A stretch of 64,000 bases of DNA from Ptiloglossa arizonensis. Taxonomy: Eukaryota; Arthropoda; Insecta; Hymenoptera; Colletidae. Where the stretch lies: positions 434,001-498,000 of the forward strand of contig NW_027478722.1 in assembly GCF_051014685.1 (NCBI RefSeq). The letters are read 5' to 3'. Below the pieces are notes generated by a model that ran no database searches, had not been told where the DNA came from, and saw only the letters and a program-made list of their open reading frames with translations. Position 1 is the first letter of the stretch. Every line of letters begins with the position of its first letter. Shown piece by piece: positions 48,501 to 60,536 of this stretch. The position numbers were made by a program, and so were the translations under genes.

Positions 48501-50093
48501 AGAAACTCGCCCGATTACAACGGTATGTGTATTTTTTCCCTAGGCCATTCTTGTTAAGCGGTTGGAGCAGCAGAATTGCGAAAAATTTTTCGCCTTCTCA
48601 ACCATTTCTTGGCTTCAAACTCCCATATCTCGCGAACGGATTGACCTAACCCAAAAATTCCTGTAGCGTCTGAAAGTAGAAACTCGCCCGATTACAACGG
48701 TATGTGTATTTTTTCCGTAGGCCATTCTTGTTAAGCGTTTGGAGCAGCAGAATTGCGAAAAATTTTTTGCCTTCTCAACCATTTCTTGGCTTCAAACTCC
48801 CATATCTCGCGAACGGATTGACCTAACCCAAAAATTCCTATTGCTACTGAAAGTCGAAACTCGCCCGATTACAACGGTATGTGTATTTTTACCCTAGGCC
48901 ATTCTGGTTAAGCGTTTGGAGCAGCAGAAGTGCGAAAAATTTGTTGTCTTCTCAACCATTTCTTAGCTTCAAACTCCCATATCTCGCGAACGGATTGACC
49001 TAACCCAAAAATTCCCATTGCATCTGAAAGTAGAAACTCGCCCGATTACAACGGTATGTGTATTTTTTCCCTAGGCCATTCTGGTTAAGCGTTTGGAGCA
49101 GCAGAAATGCGAAAAATTTGTTGTCTTCTCAACCGTTTCTTAGCTTCAAACTCCCATATCTCGCGAACGGATTGACCTAACCCAAAAATTCCTGTTGCGT
49201 CTGAAAGTAGAAACTCGCCCGATTACAACGGTGTGTGTATTTTGTTCCTAGGCCATTCTGGTTAAGCGTTTGGAGCAGCAGAATTGCGAAAAATTTGTTG
49301 TCTTCTCAACCATTTCTTTGCTTCAAACTCCCATATCTCGCGAACGGATTGACCTAACCCAAAAATTCCTGTTGCGTCTGAAAGTAGAAACTCGCCCGAT
49401 TACAGCGGTATGTGTATTTTTTCCCTAGGCCATTCTGGTTAAGCGTTTGGAGCAGCAGAAGTGCGAAAAATTTGTTGTCTTCTCAACCGTTTCTTAGCTT
49501 CAAACTCCCATATCTCGCGAACGGATTGACCTAACCCAAAAATTCCTGTTGCGTCTGAAAGTAGAAACTCGCCCGATTACAACGGTGTGTGTATTTTGTT
49601 CCTAGGCCATTCTGGTTAAGCGTTTGGAGCAGCAGAATTGCGAAAAATTTGTTGTCTTCTCAACCATTTCTTTGCTTCAAACTCCCATATCTCGCGAACG
49701 GATTGACCTAACCCAAAAATTCCTGTAGCGTCTGAAATTAGAAACTCGCCCGATTACAACGGTATGTGTGTTTTTTCCCTAGGCCATTCTGGTTAAGCGT
49801 TTGGAGCAGCAGAATTGCGAAAAATTTTTTGCCTTCTGAACCATTTCTTGGCTTCAAACTCCCATATCTCGCGAACGGATTGACCTAACCCAAAAATTCC
49901 AATTGCATCTGAAAGTAGAAACTCGCCCGATTACAACGGTATGTGTATTTTTTCCCTAGGCCATTCTGGTTAAGCGTTTGGAGCAGGAGAAGTGCGAAAA
50001 ATTTGTTGTCTTCTCAAACATTTCATGGCTTCAAACTCCCATATCTCGCGAACGGATTGACCTAACCCAAAAATTCCTGTTGCGTCTGAAAGT
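48501..50093 (+). repeat. Second 10-monomer HOR, copy 2, one monomer shorter
   Basis: The CCGTAGG monomer recurs at 48678, exactly 1770 bp after 46908, and the following monomers match in order through two ACCGTTTCTTAGC types (about 49131 and 49487). The GAAATGCG monomer found at 47793 in copy 1 is absent, so J-start and CTTTGC monomers follow directly. The last monomer (49917) begins like its counterpart at 48324 but has GAGCAGGAG and then CATTTCATGGC, so correspondence ends inside it. Confidence 0.85.
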
Positions 50094-51509
50094 AGAAACT
50101 CGCCCGATTACAGCGGTATGTGTATTTTTACCCTAGGCAATTCTGGTTAAGCGTTTGGAGCACCAGAAGTGCGAAAAATTTGTTGTCTTCTCAACCATTT
50201 CTTAGCTTCAAACTCCCATATCTCGCGAACGGATTGACCTAACCCAAAAATTGCTGTTGCATCTGAAAGTAGAAACTCGCCCGATTACAACGGTATGTGT
50301 ATTTTTTCCCTAGGCCATTCTGGTTAAGCATTTGGAGCAGCAGAATTGCGAAAAATTTTTTGCCTTCTCAACCGTTCCTTGGCTTCAAACTCCCATATCT
50401 CGCGAACGGATTGACCTAACTCAAAAATTCCTGTTGCGTCTGAAAGTAGAAACTCGCCCGATTACAGCAGTAGGTGTATTTTTACCCTAGGCCATTCTGG
50501 TTAAGCGTTTGGAGCAGCAGAATTGCGAAAAATTTTTTGCCTTCTCAACCGTTCCTTGGCTTCAAACTCCCATATCTCGCGAACGGATTGACCTAACTCA
50601 AAAATTCCTGTTGCGTCTGAAAGTAGAAACTCGCCCGATTACAGCAGTAGGTGTATTTTTACCCTAGGCCATTCTGGTTAAGCGTTTGGAGCAGCAGAAT
50701 TGCGAAAAATTTGTTGTCTTCTCAACCATTTCTTAGCGTCAAACTCCCATATCTCGCGAACGGATTGACCTAAGCCAAAAATTCCCGTTACATCTGAAAG
50801 TAGAAACTCGCCCGATTACAACGGTATGTGTATTTTTTCCCTAGGCCATTCTTGTTAAGCGTTTGGGGCAGCAGAATTGCGAAAAATTTTTTGCCTTCTC
50901 AACCATTTCATGGCTTCAAACTCCCATATCTCGCGAACGGATTGACCTAACCCAAAAATTCCTATTGCTTGTGAAAGTCGAAACTCGCCCGATTACAAAG
51001 GTATGTTTATTTTTTCCCTAGGCCATTCTGGTTAAGCGTTTGGAGCAGCAGAAGTGCGAAAAATTTGTTGTCTTCTCAACCATTTCTTAGCTTCAAACTC
51101 CCATATCTCGCGAACGGATTGACCTAAACCAAAAATTCCTGTTGCATCTGAAAGTAGAAACTCGCCCGATTACAGCGGTATGTGTATTTTTTCCCTAGGC
51201 CATTCTGGTTAAGCGTTTGATGCAGCAGAATTGCGAAAAATTTTTTGCCTTCTCAACCATTCCTTGGCTTCAAACTCCCATATCTCGCGAACGGATTGAC
51301 CTAACTCAAAAATTCCTGTTGCGTCTGAAAGTAGAAACTAGCCCGATTACAGCGGTATGTGTATTTTTACCCTAGGCCATTCTGTTTAAGCGTTTGGAGC
51401 ACCAGAATTGCGAAAAATTTGTTGTCTTCTCAACCATTTCTTAGCTTCAAACTCCCATATCTCGCGAACGGATTGACCTAACCCAAAAATTCCTGTTGCA
51501 TCTGAAAGT
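50094..51509 (+). repeat. Irregular monomers with a single-monomer tandem duplication
   Basis: Eight monomers. A 177-bp unit is duplicated at about 50341-50694: ACCGTTCCTTGGC, CTAACTCAAAAATTCC and the private CAGCAGTAGGTG recur at a 177-bp distance (50465 and 50642) with no difference that I can see. Other private marks are GGCAATTCTGG (50140), TTGCTGTTGC (50251), TTTGGGGCAGCAG (50863), AAACTAGCCC (51336) and CTGTTTAAGCG (51382). Several monomers resemble those at 36464-38764 (CTATTGCTTGTGAAAG, CAAAGGTATGTTTATT, GAGCACCAG, TAAGCC), so the two irregular regions share ancestry. Confidence 0.75.
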
Positions 51510-52394
51510 AGAAACTCGCCCGATTACAACGGTATGTGTATTTTTTCCCTAGGCCAGTCTGGTTAAGCGTTTGGAGCAGCAGAATTGCGAAAAATTTTTT
51601 GCCTTCTCAACCGTTCCTTGGCTTCAAACTCCCATATCTCGCGAACGGATTGACCTAACCCAAAAATTCCTGTAGCGTCTGAAAGTAGAAACACGCCCGA
51701 TTACAACGGTATGTGAATTTTTTCCCTAGGCCATTCTGGTTAAGCGTTTGGAGCAGCAGAATTGCGAAAAAGTTGTTGTCTTCTCAACCATTTCTTAGCT
51801 TCAAACTCCCATATCTCGCGAACGGATTGACCTAAACCAAAAATTCCTGTTGCATCTGAAAGTAGAAACTCGCCCGATTACAGCGGTATGTGTATTTTTT
51901 CCCTAGGCCATTCTGGTTAAGCGTTTGGAGCAGCTGAATTGCGAAAAATTTTTTGCCTTCTCAACCATTTCTTGGCTTCAAACTCCCATATCTCGCGAAC
52001 GGATTGACCTAACCCAAAAATTCCTATTGCATCTGAAAGTAGACACTCGCCCGATTACAACGGTGTGTGTATTTTTTCCCTAGGCCATTCTTGTTAAGCG
52101 TTTGGAGCAGCAGAATTGCGAAAAATTTTTCGCCTGCTCAACCATTTCTTGGCTTCAAACTACCATATCTCGCGAACGGATTGACCTAACCCAAAAATTC
52201 CTGTAGCGTCTGAAAGTAGAAACTCGCCCGATTACAACGGTATGTGTATTTTTTCCCTAGGCCATTCTTGTTAAGCGTTTGGAGCAGCAGAATTGCGAAA
52301 AATTTTTTGCCTTCTCAACCATTTCTTTGCTTCAAACTCCCATATCTCGCGAACGGATTGACCTAACCCAAAAATTCCTGTTGCATCTGAAAGT
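51510..52394 (+). repeat. 5-monomer HOR, copy 1 (885 bp)
   Basis: Private marks: GGCCAGTCTGG (51552), AAACACGCCC with TATGTGAATT (51690-51720), CAGCTGAATTGCG (51931), AGACACTCGCC (52041), CGCCTGCTCAACC (52131), AACTACCATATC (52159) and a final CCATTTCTTTGC monomer. Every mark recurs 885 bp later. The first monomer differs between copies: GAATTGCG with TTTTTTGCC here, GAAGTGCG with TTTGTTGTC in the next. Confidence 0.9.
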
Positions 52395-53279
52395 AGAAAC
52401 TCGCCCGATTACAACGGTATGTGTATTTTTTCCCTAGGCCAGTCTGGTTAAGCGTTTGGAGCAGCAGAAGTGCGAAAAATTTGTTGTCTTCTCAACCGTT
52501 CCTTGGCTTCAAACTCCCATATCTCGCGAACGGATTGACCTAACCCAAAAATTCCTGTAGCGTCTGAAAGTAGAAACACGCCCGATTACAACGGTATGTG
52601 AATTTTTTCCCTAGGCCATTCTGGTTAAGCGTTTGGAGCAGCAGAATTGCGAAAAAGTTGTTGTCTTCTCAACCATTTCTTAGCTTCAAACTCCCATATC
52701 TCGCGAACGGATTGACCTAAACCAAAAATTCCTGTTGCATCTGAAAGTAGAAACTCGCCCGATTACAGCGGTATGTGTATTTTTTCCCTAGGCCATTCTG
52801 GTTAAGCGTTTGGAGCAGCTGAATTGCGAAAAATTTTTTGCCTTCTCAACCATTTCTTGGCTTCAAACTCCCATATCTCGCGAACGGATTGACCTAACCC
52901 AAAAATTCCTATTGCATCTGAAAGTAGACACTCGCCCGATTACAACGGTGTGTGTATTTTTTCCCTAGGCCATTCTTGTTAAGCGTTTGGAGCAGCAGAA
53001 TTGCGAAAAATTTTTCGCCTGCTCAACCATTTCTTGGCTTCAAACTACCATATCTCGCGAACGGATTGACCTAACCCAAAAATTCCTGTAGCGTCTGAAA
53101 GTAGAAACTCGCCCGATTACAACGGTATGTGTATTTTTTCCCTAGGCCATTCTTGTTAAGCGTTTGGAGCAGCAGAATTGCGAAAAATTTTTTGCCTTCT
53201 CAACCATTTCTTTGCTTCAAACTCCCATATCTCGCGAACGGATTGACCTAACCCAAAAATTCCTGTTGCATCTGAAAGT
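52395..53279 (+). repeat. 5-monomer HOR, copy 2 (885 bp)
   Basis: Repeats all marks of the preceding unit (AGACACTCGCC at 52926, AACTACCATATC at about 53044). Apart from the first monomer, where bases around GAAGTGCG and TTTGTTGTC differ, I see no change. That patch could be a short gene-conversion tract or the crossover point that made the duplication. Confidence 0.9.
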
Positions 53280-53810
53280 AGAAACTCGCCCGATTACAAC
53301 GGTATGTGTATTTTTTCCCTAGGCCATTCTGGTTAAGCGTTTGGAGCAGCAGAAGTGCGAAAAATTTGTTGTCTTCTCAACCATTTCTTAGCTTCAAACT
53401 CCCATATCTCGCGAACGGATTGACCTAACCCAAAAATTCCTGTTGCATCTGAAAGTAGAAACTCGCCCGATTACAACGGTATGTGTATTTTTTCCCTAGG
53501 CCATTCTGGTTAAGCGTTTGGAGCAGCAGAATTGCGAAAAATTTTTTGCCTTCTCAACCGTTCCTTGGCTTCAAATTCCCATATCTCGCGAACGGATTGA
53601 CCTAACTCAAAAATTCCTGTTGCGTCTGAAAGTAGAAACTCGCCCGATTACAGCGGTAGGTGTATTTTTACCCTAGGCCATTCTGGTTAAGCGTTTGGAG
53701 CAGCAGAATTGCGAAAAATTTTTTGCCTTCTCAACCATTTCTTGGCTTCAAACTCCCATTTCTCGCGAACGGATTGACCTAACCCAAAAATTCCTATTGC
53801 ATCTGAAAGT
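53280..53810 (+). repeat. Three linking monomers
   Basis: A GAAGTGCG monomer (53280), an ACCGTTCC monomer with CAAATTCCC (53457) and a TAGGTG/TTTTTACCC monomer with CCCATTTCTCGCG (53634). The last closely resembles the final monomer of the following 8-monomer unit (55050), so the first 8-mer copy may properly begin here. Confidence 0.75.
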
Positions 53811-55226
53811 AGAAACTCGCCCGATTACAACGGTATGTGTATTTTTTCCCTAGGCCATTCTTGTTAAGCGTTTGGAGCAGCAGAATTGCGAAAAATTTTT
53901 TGCCTTCTCAACCATCTCATGGCTTCAAACTCCCATATCTCGCGAACGGATTGACCTAACCCAAAAATTCCAATTGCTTCTGAAAGTCAAAACTCGCCCG
54001 ATTACCACGGTATGTGTATTTTTTCCCTAGGCCATTCTGGTTAAGCGTTTGGAGCAGCAGAAGTGCGAAAAATTTGTTGTCTTCTCAACCATTTCTTAGC
54101 TTCAAACCCCCATATCTCGCGAACGGATTGACCTAAACCAAAAATTCCTGTTGCATCTGAAAGTAGAAACTCGCCCGATTACAGCGGTATGTGTATTTTT
54201 TCCCTAGGCCATTCTGGTTAAGCGTTTGATGCAGCAGAATTGCGAAAAATTTTTTGCCTTCTCAACCATTTCATGGCTTCAAACTCCCATATCTCGCGAA
54301 CGGATTGACCTAACCCAAAAATTCCTACTGCATCTGAAAGTAGAAACTCGCCCGATTACCACGGTATGTGTATTTTTTCCCTAGGCCATTCTCGTTAAGC
54401 GTTTGGAGCAGCAGAATTGCGAAAAATTTGTTGTCTTCTCAACCATTTCTTAGCGTCAAACTCCCATATCTCGCGAATGGATTGACCTAAGCCAAAAATT
54501 CCTGTTGCATCTGAAAGTAGAAACTCGCCCGATTACAACGGTATGTGTATTTTTTCCCTAGGCCATTCTGGTTAAGCGTTTGGAGCAGCAGAATTGGGAA
54601 AAATTTTTTGCCTTCTCAACCATTCCTTGGCTTCAAACTCCCATATCTCGCGAACGGATTGACCTAACTCAAAAATTCCTGTTGCGTCTGAAAGTAGAAA
54701 CTCGCCCGATTACAGCGGTATGTGCATTTTTACCCTAGGCCATTCTGGTTAAGCGTTTGGAGCAGCAGAAGTGCGAAAAATTTGTTGTCTTCTCAACCAT
54801 TTCTTAGCTTCAAACTCCCATATCTCGCGAACGGATTGACCTGACCCAAAAATTCCTGTTGCATCTGAAAGTAGAAACTCGCCCGATTACAACGGTATGT
54901 GTATTTTTTCCCTAGGCCATTCTGGTTAAGCGTTTGGAGCAGCAGGATTGCGAAAAATTTTTTGCCTTCTCAACCGTTCCTTGGCTTCAAACTCCCATAT
55001 CTCGCGAACGGATTGACCTAACTCAAAAATTCCTGATGCATCTGAAAGTAGAAACTCGCCCGATTACAGCGGGAGGTGTATTTTTACCCTAGGCCATTCT
55101 GGTTAAGCGTTTGGAGCAGCAGAATTGCGAAAAATTGTTTGCCTTCTCAACCATTTCTTGGCTTCAAACTCCCATTTCTCGCGAACGGATTGACCTAACC
55201 CAAAAATTCCTATTGCATCTGAAAGT
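53811..55226 (+). repeat. 8-monomer HOR, copy 1 (1416 bp)
   Basis: Private marks: ACCATCTCATGGC (53911), AAGTCAAAACTCG (53984), CAAACCCCCATATC (54104), TTTGATGCAGCAG (54225), CTACTGCATC (54325), GCGAATGGATTG (54473), GAATTGGGAAAAA (54588), TATGTGCATTTTTACCC (54720), GACCTGACCC (54838), CAGGATTGCG (54943), CTGATGCATC (55033) and GCGGGAGGTG (55069). All recur 1416 bp later. A difference is GATTACCACGG here against GATTACAACGG in copy 2. The last monomer has AAATTGTTTGCC. Confidence 0.9.
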
Positions 55227-56642
55227 AGAAACTCGCCCGATTACAACGGTATGTGTATTTTTTCCCTAGGCCATTCTTGTTAAGCGTTTGGAGCAGCAGA
55301 ATTGCGAAAAATTTTTTGCCTTCTCAACCATCTCATGGCTTCAAACTCCCATATCTCGCGAACGGATTGACCTAACCCAAAAATTCCAATTGCTTCTGAA
55401 AGTCAAAACTCGCCCGATTACAACGGTATGTGTATTTTTTCCCTAGGCCATTCTGGTTAAGCGTTTGGAGCAGCAGAAGTGCGAAAAATTTGTTGTCTTC
55501 TCAACCATTTCTTAGCTTCAAACCCCCATATCTCGCGAACGGATTGACCTAAACCAAAAATTCCTGTTGCATCTGAAAGTAGAAACTCGCCCGATTACAG
55601 CGGTATGTGTATTTTTTCCCTAGGCCATTCTGGTTAAGCGTTTGATGCAGCAGAATTGCGAAAAATTTTTTGCCTTCTCAACCATTTCATGGCTTCAAAC
55701 TCCCATATCTCGCGAACGGATTGACCTAACCCAAAAATTCCTACTGCATCTGAAAGTAGAAACTCGCCCGATTACCACGGTATGTGTATTTTTTCCCTAG
55801 GCCATTCTCGTTAAGCGTTTGGAGCAGCAGAATTGCGAAAAATTTGTTGTCTTCTCAACCATTTCTTAGCGTCAAACTCCCATATCTCGCGAATGGATTG
55901 ACCTAAGCCAAAAATTCCTGTTGCATCTGAAAGTAGAAACTCGCCCGATTACAACGGTATGTGTATTTTTTCCCTAGGCCATTCTGGTTAAGCGTTTGGA
56001 GCAGCAGAATTGGGAAAAATTTTTTGCCTTCTCAACCATTCCTTGGCTTCAAACTCCCATATCTCGCGAACGGATTGACCTAACTCAAAAATTCCTGTTG
56101 CGTCTGAAAGTAGAAACTCGCCCGATTACAGCGGTATGTGCATTTTTACCCTAGGCCATTCTGGTTAAGCGTTTGGAGCAGCAGAAGTGCGAAAAATTTG
56201 TTGTCTTCTCAACCATTTCTTAGCTTCAAACTCCCATATCTCGCGAACGGATTGACCTGACCCAAAAATTCCTGTTGCATCTGAAAGTAGAAACTCGCCC
56301 GATTACAACGGTATGTGTATTTTTTCCCTAGGCCATTCTGGTTAAGCGTTTGGAGCAGCAGGATTGCGAAAAATTTTTTGCCTTCTCAACCGTTCCTTGG
56401 CTTCAAACTCCCATATCTCGCGAACGGATTGACCTAACTCAAAAATTCCTGATGCATCTGAAAGTAGAAACTCGCCCGATTACAGCGGGAGGTGTATTTT
56501 TACCCTAGGCCATTCTGGTTAAGCGTTTGGAGCAGCAGAATTGCGAAAAATTTTTTGCCTTCTCAACCATTTCTTGGCTTCAAACTGCCATATCTCGCGA
56601 ACGGATTGACCTAACCCAAAAATTCCTGTAGCGTCAGAAAGT
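55227..56642 (+). repeat. 8-monomer HOR, copy 2 (1416 bp)
   Basis: Same monomer order and private marks as the preceding copy (GCGGGAGGTG at 56485, for example). It diverges in its last monomer, which reads TTTTTTGCC, AACTGCCATATC and GTAGCGTCAGAAAG instead of the CCCATTTCTCG form. That suggests the duplication boundary lies in this monomer. Confidence 0.9.
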
Positions 56643-57881
56643 AGAAACTCGCCCGATTACAACGGTATGTGTATTTTTTCCCTAGGCCATTCTGGTTAAG
56701 CGTTTGGAGCAGCAGAAGTGCGAAAAAGTTGTTGTCTTCTCAACCATTTCTTAGCTTCAAACTCCCATATCTCGCGAACGGATTGACCTAAACCAAAAAT
56801 TCCTGTTGCATCTGAAAGTAGAAACTCGCCCGATTACAGCGGTATGTGTATTTTTTCCCTAGGCCATTCTGGTTAAGCGTTTGGAGCAGCAGAACCTCGA
56901 AAAATTTTTTGCTTTCTCAACCATTTCTTGGCTTCAAACTCCCATATCTCGCGAACGGATTGACCTATCCCAAAAATTCCTATTGCATCTGAAAGTAGAA
57001 ACTCGCCCGATTACAACGGTATGTGTATTTTTTCCCTAGGCCATTCTGGTTAAGCGTTTGGAGCAGCAGAATTGCGAAAAATTTGTTGCCTTCTCAACCA
57101 TTCCTTGGCTTCAAACTCCCATCTCTCGCGAACGGATTGACCTAACTCAAAAATTCCTGTTGCGTCTGAAAGTAGGAACTCGCCCGATTACAGCGGTATG
57201 TGTATTTTTACCCTAGGTCATTCTTGTTATGCGTTTGGAGCAGCGGAATTGCGAAAAATTTTTCGCCTTCTCAACCATTTCTTGGCTTCAAACTCCCATA
57301 TCTCGCGAACGGATTGACCTAACCCAAAAATTCCTATTGCTTCTGAAAGTCGAAACTCGCCCGATTACAACGGTATGTGTATTTTTTCCCTAGGCCACTC
57401 TGGTTAAGCGTTTGGAGCAGCAGAAGTGCGAAAAATTTTTTGCCTTCTCAACCATTCCTTGGCTTCAAACTCCCATATCTCGCGAACGGATTGACCTAAC
57501 TGAAAGATTCCTGTTGCGTCTGAAAGTAGAAACTCGCCCGATTACAGCGGTATGTGTATTTTTACCCTAGGCCATTCTGGTTAAGCGTTTGGAGCAGCAG
57601 AAGTGCGAAAAATTTGTTGTCTTCTCAACCATTTCTTAGCTTCAAACTCCCATATCTCGCGAACGGATTGACCTGACCCAAAAATTCCTGTTGCATCTGA
57701 AAGTAGAAACTCGCCCGATTACAACGGTATGTGTATTTTTTCCCTAGGCCATTCTGGTTGAGCGTTTGGAGCAGCAGAATTGCGAAAAATTTTTTGCCTT
57801 CTCAACCATCTCATGGCTTCAAACTCCCATATCTCGCGAGCGGATTGACCTAACCCAAAAATTCCTATTGCTTCTGAAAGT
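56643..57881 (+). repeat. Seven irregular linking monomers
   Basis: Private changes are dense here: GAACCTCGAAAAA (56893), GCTTTCTC (56909), CCTATCCC (56965), CCCATCTCTCGCG (57119), GTAGGAACTCG (57172), TTGTTATGCG (57224), CTAACTGAAAGATTCC (57496), and GACCTGACCC as in the 8-mer. The last monomer (57705) has GGTTGAGCG, ACCATCTCATGGC and CGCGAGCGG. It is repeated in tandem by the next monomer (57882) without visible difference apart from flanks. Confidence 0.75.
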
Positions 57882-58943
57882 CGAAACTCGCCCGATTACA
57901 ACGGTATGTGTATTTTTTCCCTAGGCCATTCTGGTTGAGCGTTTGGAGCAGCAGAATTGCGAAAAATTTTTTGCCTTCTCAACCATCTCATGGCTTCAAA
58001 CTCCCATATCTCGCGAGCGGATTGACCTAACCCAAAAATTCCTATTGCTTCTGAAAGTCGAAACTCGCCCGATTACAGCGGTATGTGTATTTTTTCCCTA
58101 GGCCATTCTGGTTAAGCGTTTGATGCAGCAGAATTGCGAAAAATTTTTTGCCTTCTCAACCATTTCTTGGCTTCAAACTCCCATATCTCGCGAACGGATT
58201 GACCTAACCCAAAAATTCCTGTTGCATCTGAAAGTAGAAACTCGCCCGATTACAACGGTATGTGTATTTTTTCCCTAGGCCATTCTGGTTAAGCGTTTGG
58301 AGCAGCAGAATTGCGAAAAATTTTTTGCCTTCTCAACCATTCCTTGGCTTCAAACTCCCATATCTCGCGAACGGATTGACCTAACTCAAAAATTCCTGTT
58401 GCGCCTGAAAGTAGAAACTCGCCCGATTACAGCGGTAGGTGTATTTTTACCCTAGGCCATTCTGGTTACGCGTTTGGAGCAGCAGAATTGCGAAAAATTT
58501 TTTGCCTTCTCAACCATTTCTTGGCTTCAAACTCCCATATCTCGCGAACGGATTGACCTAACCCAAAAATTCCTATTGCATCTGAAAGTAGAAACTCGCC
58601 CGATTACCACGGTATGTGTATTTTTTCCCTAGGCCATTCTGGTTAAGCGTTTGGAGCTGCAGAATTGCGAAAAATTTGTTGTCTTCTCAACCATTTCTTA
58701 GCGTCAAACTCCCATATCTCGCGAGCGGATTGACCTAAGCCAAAAATTCCTGTTGCATCTGAAAGTAGAAACTCGCCCGATTACAACGGTATGTGTATTT
58801 TTTCCCTAGGCCACTCTGGTTAAGCGTTTGGATTAGCAGAATTGCGAAAAATTTGTTGTCTTCTCAACCATTTCTTAGCGTCAAACTCCCATATCTCGCG
58901 AACGGATTGACCTAAGCCAAAAATTCCTGTTGCATCTGAAAGT
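57882..58943 (+). repeat. Right-end HOR, 6-monomer form
   Basis: Order: GGTTGAGCG monomer, TTTGATGCAGCAG monomer (mark at 58119), TTGCGCCTG-tail monomer, GGTTACGCG monomer, GAGCTGCAG monomer with CGCGAGCGG, GGATTAGCAG monomer. Compared with the next unit it lacks the GAAGTGCG monomer and one TTGCGCC/GGTTACGCG pair. Confidence 0.85.
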
Positions 58944-60536
58944 AGAAACTCGCCCGATTACAACGGTATGTGTATTTTTTCCCTAGGCCATTCTGGTTGA
59001 GCGTTTGGAGCAGCAGAATTGCGAAAAATTTTTTGCCTTCTCAACCATCTCATGGCTTCAAACTCCCATATCTCGCGAGCGGATTGACCTAACCCAAAAA
59101 TTCCTATTGCTTCTGAAAGTCGAAACTCGCCCGATTACAACGGTATGTGTATTTTTTCCCTAGGCCATTCTGGTTAAGCGTTTGGAGCAGCAGAAGTGCG
59201 AAAAATTTGTTGTCTTCTCAACCATTTCTTAGCTTCAAACTCCCATATCTCGCGAACGGATTGACCTAAACCAAAAATTCCTGTTGCATCTGAAAGTAGA
59301 AACTCGCCCGATTACAGCGGTATGTGTATTTTTTCCCTAGGCCATTCTGGTTAAGCGTTTGATGCAGCAGAATTGCGAAAAATTTTTTGCCTTCTCAACC
59401 ATTTCTTGGCTTCAAACTCCCATATCTCGCGAACGGATTGACCTAACCCAAAAATTCCTGTTGCATCTGAAAGTAGAAACTCGCCCGATTACAACGGTAT
59501 GTGTATTTTTTCCCTAGGCCATTCTGGTTAAGCGTTTGGAGCAGCAGAGTTGCGAAAAATTTTTTGCCTTCTCAACCATTCCTTGGCTTCAAACTCCCAT
59601 ATCTCGCGAACGGATTGACCTAACTCAAAAATTCCTGTTGCGCCTGAAAGTAGAAACTCGCCCGATTACAGCGGTAGGTGTATTTTTACCCTAGGCCATT
59701 CTGGTTACGCGTTTGGAGCAGCAGAATTGCGAAAAATTTTTTGCCTTCTCAACCATTTCTTGGCTTCAAACTCCCATATCTCGCGAACGGATTGACCTAA
59801 CCCAAAAATTCCTATTGCTTCTGAAAGTCGAAACTCGCCCGATTACAACGGTATGTGTATTTTTTCCCTAGGCCATTCTGGTTAAGCGTTTGGAGCAGCA
59901 GAATTGCGAAAAATTTTTTGCCTTCTCAACCATTCCTTGGCTTCAAACTCCCATATCTCGCGAACGGATTGACCTAACTCAAAAATTCCTGTTGCGCCTG
60001 AAAGTAGAAACTCGCCCGATTACAGCGGTAGGTGTATTTTTACCCTAGGCCATTCTGGTTACGCGTTTGGAGCAGCAGAATTGCGAAAAATTTTTTGCCT
60101 TCTCAACCATTTCTTGGCTTCAAACTCCCATATCTCGCGAACGGATTGACCTAACCCAAAAATTCCTATTGCATCTGAAAGTAGAAACTCGCCCGATTAC
60201 CACGGTATGTGTATTTTTTCCCTAGGCCATTCTGGTTAAGCGTTTGGAGCTGCAGAATTGCGAAAAATTTGTTGTCTTCTCAACCATTTCTTAGCGTCAA
60301 ACTCCCATATCTCGCGAGCGGATTGACCTAAGCCAAAAATTCCTGTTGCATCTAAAAGTAGAAACTCGCCCGATTACAACGGTATGTGTATTTTTTCCCT
60401 AGGCCACTCTGGTTAAGCGTTTGGATTAGCAGAATTGCGAAAAATTTGTTGTCTTCTCAACCATTTCTTAGCGTCAAACTCCCATATCTCGCGAACGGAT
60501 TGACCTAAGCCAAAAATTCCTGTTGCATCTGAAAGT
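58944..60536 (+). repeat. Right-end HOR, 9-monomer copy (1593 bp)
   Basis: Order: GGTTGAGCG, GAAGTGCG with CCTAAACC, TTTGATGCAGCAG, TTGCGCC tail, GGTTACGCG with CTATTGCTTC tail, TTGCGCC tail, GGTTACGCG with CTATTGCATC tail, GAGCTGCAG, GGATTAGCAG. The repeated TTGCGCC/GGTTACGCG pair is an internal dimer duplication. TTTGATGCAGCAG marks at 59358 and 60951 are 1593 bp apart. Confidence 0.9.
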
